A stretch of DNA of 64,000 bases. Source: Alphaproteobacteria bacterium (GTDB lineage: Bacteria; Pseudomonadota; Alphaproteobacteria; SHVZ01). The notes under the pieces are model-generated. The model was not told the origin of the DNA and made no database searches. It worked only from the letters and a program-made list of their open reading frames with translations. The first letter of the stretch is position 1; each line of letters begins with the position of its first letter. The stretch spans positions 1 to 64,000 of the forward strand of contig VGEN01000002.1 in assembly GCA_016869285.1 (NCBI GenBank). The letters are read 5' to 3'. This document shows positions 24,923 to 33,076 of this stretch, piece by piece. Made by a program: the position numbers and the translations under genes.

Positions 24923-27103
24923 GTGACCGATCGCATCGCCGCGCCCTGGCTGGCCGTAGGCTGGCTGGGCGCGGTTCTTCTTCCCTGGTACATGATCGAC
25001 GCGGGCTTCTTCGCGTTCGGGTGGGTCGGTACCTATCCGGACGCGGCGAGCGGCCCCGGCGTATGGCAGATTGTTGCCCAGAACCGCTGGTGGATCGCAC
25101 CGACGCTGCTGCCTCTTCTCGCCGCTACCTACGCGGTGTGGAAGAACGACGAGAGTACGGCGCGGGTTCTCGTCGCCTCCGGCGTGCTCGGCATCGCGCT
25201 GATCCTGCTCCAGGGCTTCGCCATCGACCATCGCGGCTGGACCATCCCAGCTTTCGGTCCCGGCGGGCCGAAGCAGACCGGTCTCGGGTATGGCGCGCTG
25301 TTCCTTTCGCTCTCCTATCTGATGCTGATGTGCCGCGGCCTCGCAATGCGGGGCTACTGTCGCGGCGACACCTTCGTCGTCGGCGCGATCGCGCTGGTCG
25401 TGGCACTGATCACGCTGTTCGTGCTGTTCCCGGTGCTGACCATCCTGACCAGTGCGGTCAAGGACAACCAGGGTAACGTCAACCTCGCGGTCTTCTGGGA
25501 AAAGCTCTCCGATCATTCGATCTGGGGGCTCGACTGCGTCTACTCCAACCTTCGCTGTGGCGTCGCCTGGAACACGCTCTTCCTCGCCATCCTGACCGGC
25601 GCCGGCACGACGCTGCTCGGCCTCGCCTTCGCCTTGATCGCGGTACGTTCGGGCTTCCGCTTCAAGCGCCTCCTGCGCGTCATGAGCGTGCTGCCGATCA
25701 TCACGCCGCCCTTTGTCATCGGGCTCGCGGTGATCCTGCTCTTCGGCCGCGCCGGCCTCGTCTCGACCATCCTCTTCGAATATTTCGACGTGTCGCGGAG
25801 CCGCTGGATCTACGGCCTCACCGGCGTCTTCCTGGCGCAGCTGCTCGCCTTCACGCCGATCGCCTTCCTGGTGCTGATCGGCGTCGTCCAGGGCATCGCG
25901 CCCTCGCTCGAGGAGGCGGCGCAGACGCTGCGCGCCAGCCGCTGGACCACCTTCCGCACCGTGACCTGGCCGCTGCTGCGCCCGGGCCTCGCCAATGCCT
26001 TCCTGCTGGGCTTTGTCGAAAGCCTCGCCGACTTCGGCAACCCCCTGGTGCTCGCCGGCAATTACGAGCTGCTCTCGATCAAGGTGTTCTTCGCCGTGGT
26101 CGGCGCCGCGCATGACCAGGGCCGTGCGGCGGTCTTCGCGCTTGTGCTGCTGGTCTTCACCCTCGGCGCCTTCTACGCCCAGCACCGCTGGCTCGGCCGC
26201 GTCTCCTACACGACGGTGACCGGCAAGGGCGATTCCGGCCTGCCGCTGCCGCTGCCGAAATGGGTGGAGCGCATCTGCTACGCCGTCGTCATCCCGTGGT
26301 CGATCTTCACCGCCATCATCTACGGCATGATTCTCGCCGGCGGGCTGGTGAAGGCGATGGGCCGCGATCACACCCCGACGCTCGAGCACTTCCTTACCGG
26401 CTTCCGCATCGACCTCACGAGCCCGCAGATCTTCGCCGGCTCGGCCTGGACATCGTTCTGGACCACGCTCGAGATCTCGATCCTGGCGGCGCCGCTGACC
26501 GGCGCGATCGGCCTGCTGACCGCCTATCTGCTCACGCGCCAGAACTTCGCCGGCAAGCGTGCCTTCGAGTTCGGCACCATGCTGAGCTTCGCCATTCCCG
26601 GCACCGTAATCGGCGTCAGCTACATCCTGGCCTTCAACGTGCCGCCGGTGGAGCTCACGGGCACCGGCATCATCCTCGTCATCTGCTTCATCTTCCGGAA
26701 CATGCCGGTCGGCGTGCGCGCCGGCATCGCCACCTTGAGCCAGATCGACAAGTCGCTCGACGAGGCCTCGCTGACGCTCGGCGCGCGCACCGCGACGACG
26801 GTGAGGCGCGTCGTGCTGCCGCTGCTGAGGCCGGCACTGGTGGCATCCATGGTCTACAGCTTCGTCCGCGCCATGACCGCTGTCTCGGCGGTGATCTTCC
26901 TGGTCACGGCGCAATACAACATGGCGACCGCCTACATCGTTGGCCGCGTCGAGGCCGGCGAGTTCGGCCTCGCCATCGCCTATTCGTCGGTCCTGATCGT
27001 GGTGATGATCGGCGCCATCCTGCTGATCCAGATTCTGGTCGGCGAGCGCAAGCTCGGCCGTCGCCAGGCTGGCGATGTCGGCGTGCCGGCCGGCGCCGGC
27101 TGA
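24923..27103 (+). CDS. Fused double permease of the ABC transporter
   Basis: 726 residues in one chain with two binding-protein-dependent permease domains. Each has an EAA-type loop that contacts the ATPase: EEAAQTLRASRWTTFRTVTW near residue 335 and DEASLTLGARTATTVRRVVL near 615. About four additional membrane helices precede the first domain (residues 10-145). The two-domain fusion is normal for FbpB-like proteins; the N-terminal extension makes it long. The start is GTG with a G-rich site upstream. It sits between two binding-protein genes and 31 bases after the first. Confidence 0.9.
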   Translation: MTDRIAAPWLAVGWLGAVLLPWYMIDAGFFAFGWVGTYPDAASGPGVWQIVAQNRWWIAPTLLPLLAATYAVWKNDESTARVLVASGVLGIALILLQGFAIDHRGWTIPAFGPGGPKQTGLGYGALFLSLSYLMLMCRGLAMRGYCRGDTFVVGAIALVVALITLFVLFPVLTILTSAVKDNQGNVNLAVFWEKLSDHSIWGLDCVYSNLRCGVAWNTLFLAILTGAGTTLLGLAFALIAVRSGFRFKRLLRVMSVLPIITPPFVIGLAVILLFGRAGLVSTILFEYFDVSRSRWIYGLTGVFLAQLLAFTPIAFLVLIGVVQGIAPSLEEAAQTLRASRWTTFRTVTWPLLRPGLANAFLLGFVESLADFGNPLVLAGNYELLSIKVFFAVVGAAHDQGRAAVFALVLLVFTLGAFYAQHRWLGRVSYTTVTGKGDSGLPLPLPKWVERICYAVVIPWSIFTAIIYGMILAGGLVKAMGRDHTPTLEHFLTGFRIDLTSPQIFAGSAWTSFWTTLEISILAAPLTGAIGLLTAYLLTRQNFAGKRAFEFGTMLSFAIPGTVIGVSYILAFNVPPVELTGTGIILVICFIFRNMPVGVRAGIATLSQIDKSLDEASLTLGARTATTVRRVVLPLLRPALVASMVYSFVRAMTAVSAVIFLVTAQYNMATAYIVGRVEAGEFGLAIAYSSVLIVVMIGAILLIQILVGERKLGRRQAGDVGVPAGAG

Positions 27104-27121
27104 GGCCTCAAGGAGACTCCC

Positions 27122-28135
27122 ATGCGTATTCTGCTCGCTTCCGCCTTCGCGCTCTCGCTCTTCGCCGGCCCTGCCGAGGCGCAGCCGTTGAACGTCTATT
27201 GCAGCGTGATCCAGGACTGGTGCGCGCTGATGACCCAGGAGTTCGAGAAGAAGACCGGCATCAAGGTCAACCTGGTGCAGAAGGGCTCGGGCGAGACGCT
27301 GGCGCAGCTCCGCGCCGAGAAGACCAACCCGAAGGCCGATATCTGGTGGGGCGGCACTGGCGATCCGCATCTCGCTGCCGCCGAGGAGGACCTGACCGAG
27401 GCGTATCAGTCGCCGATGCTGCCGAAGCTGCATGACTGGGCCCGCCGCCAGGCCGAGCAGTCGAAGTTCAAGACCGTCGGCATCTACGCCGGCGCGCTTG
27501 GCATGGCCTACAACACCGAGCTTTTGGCGAAGAAGAAGCTGGCGGTGCCGGCTTGCTGGAAGGACCTGACCAAGCCCGAATACAAGGACGAGGTGCAGAT
27601 CTCCAACCCTGCCTCCTCGGGCACGGCCTACACGGCGGTCGCGACGCTGGTTCAGGTGTTCGGCGAGGAACCGGCCTTCGACTACCTGAAGCAGCTCCAC
27701 AAGAACGTGAACCAGTACACGCGCTCCGGCCCGGCGCCGGCACGCGGCACCGCGCGCGGCGAGACCACGATCGGCATCATGTTCCTGCACGACGCGGTCG
27801 CCGAGGCGATCGAGGGCTTCCCGGTCAAGGTCGTCAGCCCCTGCGAGGGCACCGGCTACGAGATCGGCTCGATGAGCCTGGTCAAGGGCTCGAAGAACCT
27901 GGACGCGGCGAAGAAGTGGTACGACTTCGCGCTGACCGCGGAGGCGCAGGCACTGGCGTCGCGGGCCAAGTCCTACCAGACGCCCTCGAATGTCGACGCG
28001 GCGATCCCGGAAAAGGCGCCGAAGCTCTCCGAGATGAAGCTGATCGCCTATGACTTCGCTAAGTACGGCGGCGCCGACGAGCGCAAGCGCCTGATCGCGC
28101 GCTGGGAGAAGGACGTGGGGAGCCTGCCGAAATGA
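27122..28135 (+). CDS. ABC transporter substrate-binding protein (AfuA/FbpA-like), second copy
   Basis: 337 residues with a signal peptide ending at GPAEAQ. It is a full-length paralogue of the first copy, sharing IWWGGTGDPHLAAAEE-like, GIYAGALG, FDYLKQLHKN, PCEGTGYEIGSMSL and IAYDFAKYGG-like blocks and the same Cys positions. It differs in residues lining the cleft (MFLHDAVAEAIEG versus VFQHDMVTMVVDG), so the two may present different ligands to one permease. It lies 18 bases after the permease with its own AAGGAG site, and overlaps the ATPase start in ATGA. Confidence 0.88.
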   Translation: MRILLASAFALSLFAGPAEAQPLNVYCSVIQDWCALMTQEFEKKTGIKVNLVQKGSGETLAQLRAEKTNPKADIWWGGTGDPHLAAAEEDLTEAYQSPMLPKLHDWARRQAEQSKFKTVGIYAGALGMAYNTELLAKKKLAVPACWKDLTKPEYKDEVQISNPASSGTAYTAVATLVQVFGEEPAFDYLKQLHKNVNQYTRSGPAPARGTARGETTIGIMFLHDAVAEAIEGFPVKVVSPCEGTGYEIGSMSLVKGSKNLDAAKKWYDFALTAEAQALASRAKSYQTPSNVDAAIPEKAPKLSEMKLIAYDFAKYGGADERKRLIARWEKDVGSLPK

Positions 28136-29205
28136 TGAAGCGCTCGGCGCCGGCCTCGGTCCAGTTCCGCTCGGTCGTCAAGCGATACGGCACGGTCGTC
28201 GCCGTCGACGACGTGTCCTTCACGATCGAGCCTTCGACCCTGGTGACGCTGCTGGGGCCTTCGGGCTGCGGCAAGACCACGACGCTGCGGTTGATCGCCG
28301 GCCTCGAGATGGCGAGCGAAGGGCAGATCCTGATCGGCGACAAGGACGTGACCAATCTCTCGGCCGCCGAGCGCGACGTCAGCATGGTCTTCCAGTCCTA
28401 CGCGCTCTTCCCACATATGAACGTGATCGAGAACGTCTCCTACGGGCCGAGCGTCTCGGGTCTCGGTAAGGCCGAAGCCGAGGGGCTGGCGCGCGAGAAG
28501 CTGAAGCTGGTCGGGCTCGAGGGTTATGACAAGCGCCTGCCCTCGGAGCTCTCGGGCGGCCAGCAGCAGCGCGTCGCCGTTGCCCGCGCGCTCGTGCTGG
28601 AGCCGCAAGTGCTGCTCTTCGACGAGCCGCTCTCCAACCTCGATGCCAAGCTCCGCCGGCGCGTGCGCGAGGACATCCGCGAGCTGCAGCGCTCGCTCAA
28701 CCTGACCGTCGTCTATGTGACGCACGACCAGCAGGAAGCGCTGGCCGTCTCCGACCGCGTCATCGTCATGTCGAATGCGCGCATCGCCCAGTCGGGCGCC
28801 CCGCGCGATCTCTACGAGTCGCCGGCCAACCGCTTCGTCGCCGACTTCATCGGCGACGCCAATCTGGTCTCGGGCGAGCTGCAGTCCAAGGCCGGCGACA
28901 AGGCGATCGTGCGGGTCGGCGGCGTGTCGCTGAACCTGCCGCATCGCGACCAGCCGCCGGGCGAGGTCAAGCTTGCGATCCGGCCGGAGGCGATCACGCT
29001 GGAGCCGGTCAAGCCGGGGCGTCCGGTCATTCCCGGCACCGTTGCCAAGGCCGCCTATCTCGGCACGCATATGGAGTACACCGTGACGACGGAGGCCGGC
29101 GAGTTCTTCGTCGTCGACCGCCATGTCGCGCGCCCTGTCGCGGTCGGCGCCGATGTCTGGCTGTCGCTGGCCGATCACGGCATCACGGTCGTGCCCGCGG
29201 CCTGA
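28132..29205 (+). CDS. ABC transporter ATPase (FbpC/PotA-like)
   Basis: 357 residues. Walker A GPSGCGKTT, Q-loop VFQSYALFPH, signature LSGGQQQR, Walker B VLLFDEPLSNLD and H-loop VTHDQQEA are intact. The C-terminal 110 residues form a TOBE/MOP-like regulatory domain (VKLAIRPEAITLEP, GTVAKAAYLGTHMEYTV). It should energise the fused permease upstream. Its start overlaps the second binding-protein stop. In this subfamily, substrate class cannot be deduced from the ATPase. Confidence 0.93.
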   Translation: MMKRSAPASVQFRSVVKRYGTVVAVDDVSFTIEPSTLVTLLGPSGCGKTTTLRLIAGLEMASEGQILIGDKDVTNLSAAERDVSMVFQSYALFPHMNVIENVSYGPSVSGLGKAEAEGLAREKLKLVGLEGYDKRLPSELSGGQQQRVAVARALVLEPQVLLFDEPLSNLDAKLRRRVREDIRELQRSLNLTVVYVTHDQQEALAVSDRVIVMSNARIAQSGAPRDLYESPANRFVADFIGDANLVSGELQSKAGDKAIVRVGGVSLNLPHRDQPPGEVKLAIRPEAITLEPVKPGRPVIPGTVAKAAYLGTHMEYTVTTEAGEFFVVDRHVARPVAVGADVWLSLADHGITVVPAA

Positions 29206-29206
29206 C

Positions 29207-30310
29207 GTGAAAAGCATCGGCGTCGGCGTCATCGGCACGGGATTCATGGGCAAGGCCCATGCGCTCGCCTTCGCCGCCGCTTCCCAGGTTTTCGACCTCG
29301 ACCGCCGCCCGCACCTCACGGCTCTTGCCGATGCGGACGAGGCGCGCGCGCGCCATTGCGCCGAGCATTGGGGCTTCTCGCGCGCCACGGCCGACTGGCG
29401 GGCGCTGATCGCCGATCCCGAGATCGAGGTCGTCGCGGTCGCCACGCCCAACTACCTGCACGAGGAGATGGCGCTGGCGGCGCTCGCGGCCGGCAAGGCC
29501 GTCTATTGCGAGAAACCGATGGCGACCGGCCTCGACGGCGCCCGGCGCATGGCGGAGCGTGCCAAGGGCCGGCCGACGCTGCTGGGCTACAACTACCTGC
29601 GCGGCCCGGCCGTCGGCCTGATGAAATCGATGATCGCGGCCGGCGAGATCGGCGAGATCGTCGCCTTCAAGGGCCGCTTCGCCGAGGACTACATGGCCGA
29701 TCCGGCGGTGCCGCATTCCTGGCGCTGCGTCCGCGCGCTGGCCGGCTCTGGCGCGCTCGGCGACCTCGGCTCGCACCTGATCGGCTTCGCCCTCCACCTC
29801 GCCGGCGATGTGCAGGCGGTTGCTGGCGAGGTCGCGACGATCATCGGGCAGCGTCGAACGGCCGATGGCATGACGCCGGTCGAGAACGACGACCAGGTCC
29901 ATGCCGTGCTCCGCTTCGCAAACGGCGCGCGGGGCGTGATCGACATCAGCCGCGTCGCCTGGGGCTACAAGAACCACCTCGCGGTCGAGATCACCGGCAG
30001 CAAGGGCACGCTCGCCTTCGACCAGGAGCGGCTGAACGAGCTCAGGCTGTTCCGGCCCGGCGATAGCGGCTTCACGACCGTCCTCGCCGGACCGCGGCAT
30101 CCGCCCTATGGCGCCTTCAGCCCGGCGGCGGGTCATCAACTGGGATATGGCGACCTCAAGACTGCCGAAATCGGCCATCTGCTGCGAGGCATCGCCGGGC
30201 GAGAGGCGCTCTATCCGGACTTCGCCGCCGGCCTCGTCATCGAACGCATCGCCGCGGCCATCGAGCGCGCCTCGGCCGAGCGCTGCTGGGTCGATCTCGC
30301 CGAGCTCTAG
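29207..30310 (+). CDS. Gfo/Idh/MocA-family NAD(P)-dependent oxidoreductase
   Basis: 367 residues. The N-terminal Rossmann fold begins GVGVIGTGFMGKAHA, the EKP motif is CEKPMATG near residue 101, and the C-terminal domain has GSGALGDLGSHLIGFA, whose Asp and His are typical catalytic residues. Such enzymes oxidise or reduce sugars, inositols or related polyols. The GTG start lies one base after the ATPase stop, so it belongs to the transport operon and hints that the imported solute is a polyhydroxy compound; this is inference. It ends in a CTAG shared with the convergent gene. Confidence 0.9.
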   Translation: MKSIGVGVIGTGFMGKAHALAFAAASQVFDLDRRPHLTALADADEARARHCAEHWGFSRATADWRALIADPEIEVVAVATPNYLHEEMALAALAAGKAVYCEKPMATGLDGARRMAERAKGRPTLLGYNYLRGPAVGLMKSMIAAGEIGEIVAFKGRFAEDYMADPAVPHSWRCVRALAGSGALGDLGSHLIGFALHLAGDVQAVAGEVATIIGQRRTADGMTPVENDDQVHAVLRFANGARGVIDISRVAWGYKNHLAVEITGSKGTLAFDQERLNELRLFRPGDSGFTTVLAGPRHPPYGAFSPAAGHQLGYGDLKTAEIGHLLRGIAGREALYPDFAAGLVIERIAAAIERASAERCWVDLAEL

Positions 30311-31953
30311 CTCGTCGCCAGCCGGCTGCGCTTGAGCTCGCCGGTCGCTTCCAGGATCGGATAGGCGACCGAGGTCAGGTGCGAATGGATACGCTTCAGG
30401 TCGCGGAGGATGTCGAGATGCAACGAGGAGGTCTCGATGCTCTCCGGCCGGCCGCTCTTGAGGCGCTCCAGATGGTGCTCGGCGGCGCGGCGCTCGCGGT
30501 CTCGCATCGCGTCCTTGTGCTCGATCAGGCGGCGCGCCTGCGCCGCGTCGCCCTGCATGAAGACGGCGAGCGAGAGCTTGAGCGTGTCGAGCACGCTCGC
30601 ATGGATGTCGCCGATCTCGGCAAAGCCTTCCTCGGAGAAGCGCAGCCGGTTCTTGATCTTCTTGATCGCGATCTCGATCAGGTTCTTGTCAATGATGTCG
30701 CCGACATGCTCAAGGTTAGTCGTATAGGCGATGATCTCCATGCAGCGCTTGCTGTCGGCCTCGCCCAGCGCCTCGCGGCTCACCTGGGTGAGATAGAGCT
30801 TGATCGCCTCATGCAGGCGGTCGACGACGTTGTCGCGCTGGCAGATGTCGTCGGCGAGCTTGCGGTCGTCGGTCCGGAGCACCGTCAGCACGTCGCGCAG
30901 CATGGTCTCGAGCGCGTCGCCCATCCGCAGCGTCTCGCGTGACGCGGCGGCGATGGCGAGCGCCGGCGAGTCGATGACGGCCTGGTCGAGATAGCGCGGC
31001 TTCATCGGATCGTCGCCGGTTCGCTGCTCCGGCAGCAGCTTCTCGGCGAGGGTGGCCGCGGGGCCGATCAGCGCCAGGAACACGATGGCGAGCGTCAGGT
31101 TGAAGCCCAGGTGGAAGTTGACGACCTGCCGGCCGATCTCGCCGCCGAGCGCGGGTAGCGCCGAGGCGATCATCCCGAGCAGCGGCAGCGCCACGATGAC
31201 GCCGATGAAGCGGAAGGAGAGATTGCCGAGCGTCACCCGGCGCGCTGCCGCATCGCCGCTCCAGGTGGCGCTCACGGCCGGTAGCCCGCCGCCGAGATTG
31301 GCGCCGAGGACGATGGCGAGAGCGAGCGGCAGCGGCACGATGCCGATCGTCGCCATCGACATCACCATCAGGATGATGGCGAGGCTCGAATGCGCGAGCC
31401 AGGTGAGGCCGGCGCCGATCAGGACCGCGATCAGCGGCTCGCCGGCCAGCGCCGCCATGACCTCCTGGAGCACGACAGAGTGCTGAAGCGGCTGCGAGGA
31501 TTCGACGATGAGCCGGAGCGCCAGCAGCATCAGGCCGAGGCCGACCACCGCGCGGCCGGCATCGCGCCAGCGCGTCGTCGTGATCGCCATGAAGGAGACG
31601 ACGCCGATCAGGATCAGCGCTGGGGAGAGCCAGGTCACGTCGAATGAGAGGGCCTGCGCCACCAGCGCCGTGCCGACATCGGCGCCCAGCATCACCGCGA
31701 GCGCTGGCGCGGTCGCCATCAGCCCGCGCTCGGCGAAGGACGCGGTCATCAGCGCGGTCGCGGTCGAGCTCTGCACCGCGCCGGTGACGCCTAGCCCGAT
31801 CAGGAAGGAAGAGAAGCGGTTGCGGAGCCCGATACCGATCGCCCGCCGGAGGTCGCCGCCGAAGGCGCGCATGACACCGGTGCGGACCATGCGCAGGCCC
31901 CAGAGCAGCAGGGCCACGCCGCCCATGAGGTGGAGAAGAACCGTCGTAGCCAA
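30307..31953 (-). CDS. Na/Pi cotransporter family protein with PhoU-like tail
   Basis: 548 residues. Two inverted Na/Pi-cotransporter repeats carry the QSSTATALM motif (near residue 61) and a second GLTWLAHSSLAIILM version, with about eight to ten membrane helices up to residue 310. Residues 335-540 are helical and PhoU-like (REALGEADSKRCMEIIAY, NLEHVGDIIDKN). It is an inner-membrane sodium-phosphate symporter or phosphate regulator of the NptA/YjbB type. The start is TTG at 31953, with TGAGG ten bases upstream; an ATG at 31926 is the alternative. A possible Pho box lies just upstream. Confidence 0.88.
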   Translation of the reverse strand: MATTVLLHLMGGVALLLWGLRMVRTGVMRAFGGDLRRAIGIGLRNRFSSFLIGLGVTGAVQSSTATALMTASFAERGLMATAPALAVMLGADVGTALVAQALSFDVTWLSPALILIGVVSFMAITTTRWRDAGRAVVGLGLMLLALRLIVESSQPLQHSVVLQEVMAALAGEPLIAVLIGAGLTWLAHSSLAIILMVMSMATIGIVPLPLALAIVLGANLGGGLPAVSATWSGDAAARRVTLGNLSFRFIGVIVALPLLGMIASALPALGGEIGRQVVNFHLGFNLTLAIVFLALIGPAATLAEKLLPEQRTGDDPMKPRYLDQAVIDSPALAIAAASRETLRMGDALETMLRDVLTVLRTDDRKLADDICQRDNVVDRLHEAIKLYLTQVSREALGEADSKRCMEIIAYTTNLEHVGDIIDKNLIEIAIKKIKNRLRFSEEGFAEIGDIHASVLDTLKLSLAVFMQGDAAQARRLIEHKDAMRDRERRAAEHHLERLKSGRPESIETSSLHLDILRDLKRIHSHLTSVAYPILEATGELKRSRLATS

Positions 31954-31974
31954 CGCCTGGAGACCTCACGCGAA

Positions 31975-31992
31975 TTGTCACAAAATTGTAAA
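31975..31992 (+). promoter_or_regulatory. Candidate Pho box
   Basis: TTGTCAC-AAAA-TTGTAAA resembles the PhoB target of two 7-base repeats (CTGTCAT) separated by four A/T bases. It lies between the Na/Pi symporter start at 31953 and the exonuclease start at 32072. Orientation is toward the exonuclease, and the distance to the symporter start is short, so control of the symporter is uncertain. Confidence 0.35.
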
Positions 31993-32071
31993 ACATCATC
32001 GCCCCCATCCGCCGAGGATGGCAAGACGAAGTTTTCTGCCCATCTATGGCGTCTTTGAGGAATTGTCCCGG

Positions 32072-33076
32072 ATGCGTCCCGAGACCTGGGTGAGACCGAC
32101 GCCCGCAGGGCTGTTTGTCGAACCCGGCAGCTTCTACATCGATCCCTCCTCGCCGGTAGACCGCGCCGTCGTCACCCATGGGCATTCGGACCATGCGCGT
32201 GGCGGCAATCGACGCGTGCTGGCGACGGCCGAGACGCTGGCGATCATGAAAAGCCGCTTCGGCCACGACGCTATCGGCGCGATCCAGGCGCTCGCCTATG
32301 GCGAGAGGATAGAGATCAACGGCGTCGGCGTGAGCTTGGCGCCGGCTGGCCACATCCTGGGCTCGGCCCAGGTGGTGCTGGATTGGCAAGGCAGCCGCAT
32401 CGTCGTCTCTGGCGACTACAAGCGCCGGCGGGACCCGACCTGCCCGCCCTTCGAGCCGATCAGGTGCGACGTGTTCATCACCGAGGCGACTTTCGCGCTG
32501 CCGGTTTTCTGCCATCCCGACGACAAGGAAGAGGTCGCCAGGCTCCTCCACTCGATGGCGGTCTTTCCCGAGCGCACGCATCTGGTCGGCGTCTATGCAC
32601 TCGGCAAGTGTCAGCGTCTGATCCGCCTCCTGCGCGAGGCCGGATACGACCAGCCGATCTACCTGCACGGCGCCCTGGTCGGGCTTTGTGATCTCTATCG
32701 CGAGCACGGCGTCGATCTCGGCGATCTCCGGCCGGCGACCGAGGCTCCGCCCGGCATGTTCGCCGGCGTCCTGGTGCTGGCGCCGCCGTCTTCCCTCGGC
32801 GACCGCTGGTCGCGCCGCATGGCCGATTCCGTGCTTTCCTTCGCCTCGGGCTGGATGCGGATCAAGCAGCGCGCCAAGCAGCGCGGCGTCGAGCTGCCTC
32901 TGGTGATCTCGGATCACGCCGATTGGGGCGAGCTGACGCAGACGCTCGACGAGGTGGGCGCGCCCGAAGTGTGGGTCACCCATGGCCGCGAGGATGCGCT
33001 GGTCCATCACGCGACGACCCGCGGCATACGTGCCCGTGCTCTGTCGCTGCTCGGCTTCGAGGAGGAGGGGAGTTGA
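32072..33076 (+). CDS. Ligase-associated DNA exonuclease (MBL/beta-CASP fold)
   Basis: 334 residues. The metallo-beta-lactamase motif is THGHSDHARGG, with further metal ligands in APAGHILGSAQ and VSGDYKRRRDPTCPP, and the beta-CASP region includes VGVYALGKCQRLIRLL. This family is encoded beside an ATP-dependent ligase in many bacteria and is thought to trim DNA ends before sealing. ATG 32072 has TGAGGA upstream and matches the family start (WVRPTPAGLFVEPG); an in-frame ATG at 32018 would add 18 residues. The stop overlaps the ligase start by four bases. Confidence 0.9.
   Translation: MRPETWVRPTPAGLFVEPGSFYIDPSSPVDRAVVTHGHSDHARGGNRRVLATAETLAIMKSRFGHDAIGAIQALAYGERIEINGVGVSLAPAGHILGSAQVVLDWQGSRIVVSGDYKRRRDPTCPPFEPIRCDVFITEATFALPVFCHPDDKEEVARLLHSMAVFPERTHLVGVYALGKCQRLIRLLREAGYDQPIYLHGALVGLCDLYREHGVDLGDLRPATEAPPGMFAGVLVLAPPSSLGDRWSRRMADSVLSFASGWMRIKQRAKQRGVELPLVISDHADWGELTQTLDEVGAPEVWVTHGREDALVHHATTRGIRARALSLLGFEEEGS

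Noticed and set aside
23840-27790. A 1316-codon open frame on the minus strand across the ABC transporter operon
   Set aside because: It is antisense to three clear genes with signal peptides and family motifs. Its composition is Arg/Gly/Ala/Asp-rich with no domain, as expected when high-GC genes lack stops on the other strand.
23867-28135. Iron(III)-binding function for the two binding proteins
   Set aside because: The adjacent Tyr pair of ferric-binding proteins was not seen, and no Fur-like site was noticed. The label is common for this cluster but not supported here.
32018-32071. Earlier ATG start for the ligase-associated exonuclease
   Set aside because: The extra 18 residues do not fit the family N-terminus and the ribosome site is only one base from that ATG; 32072 has better spacing.
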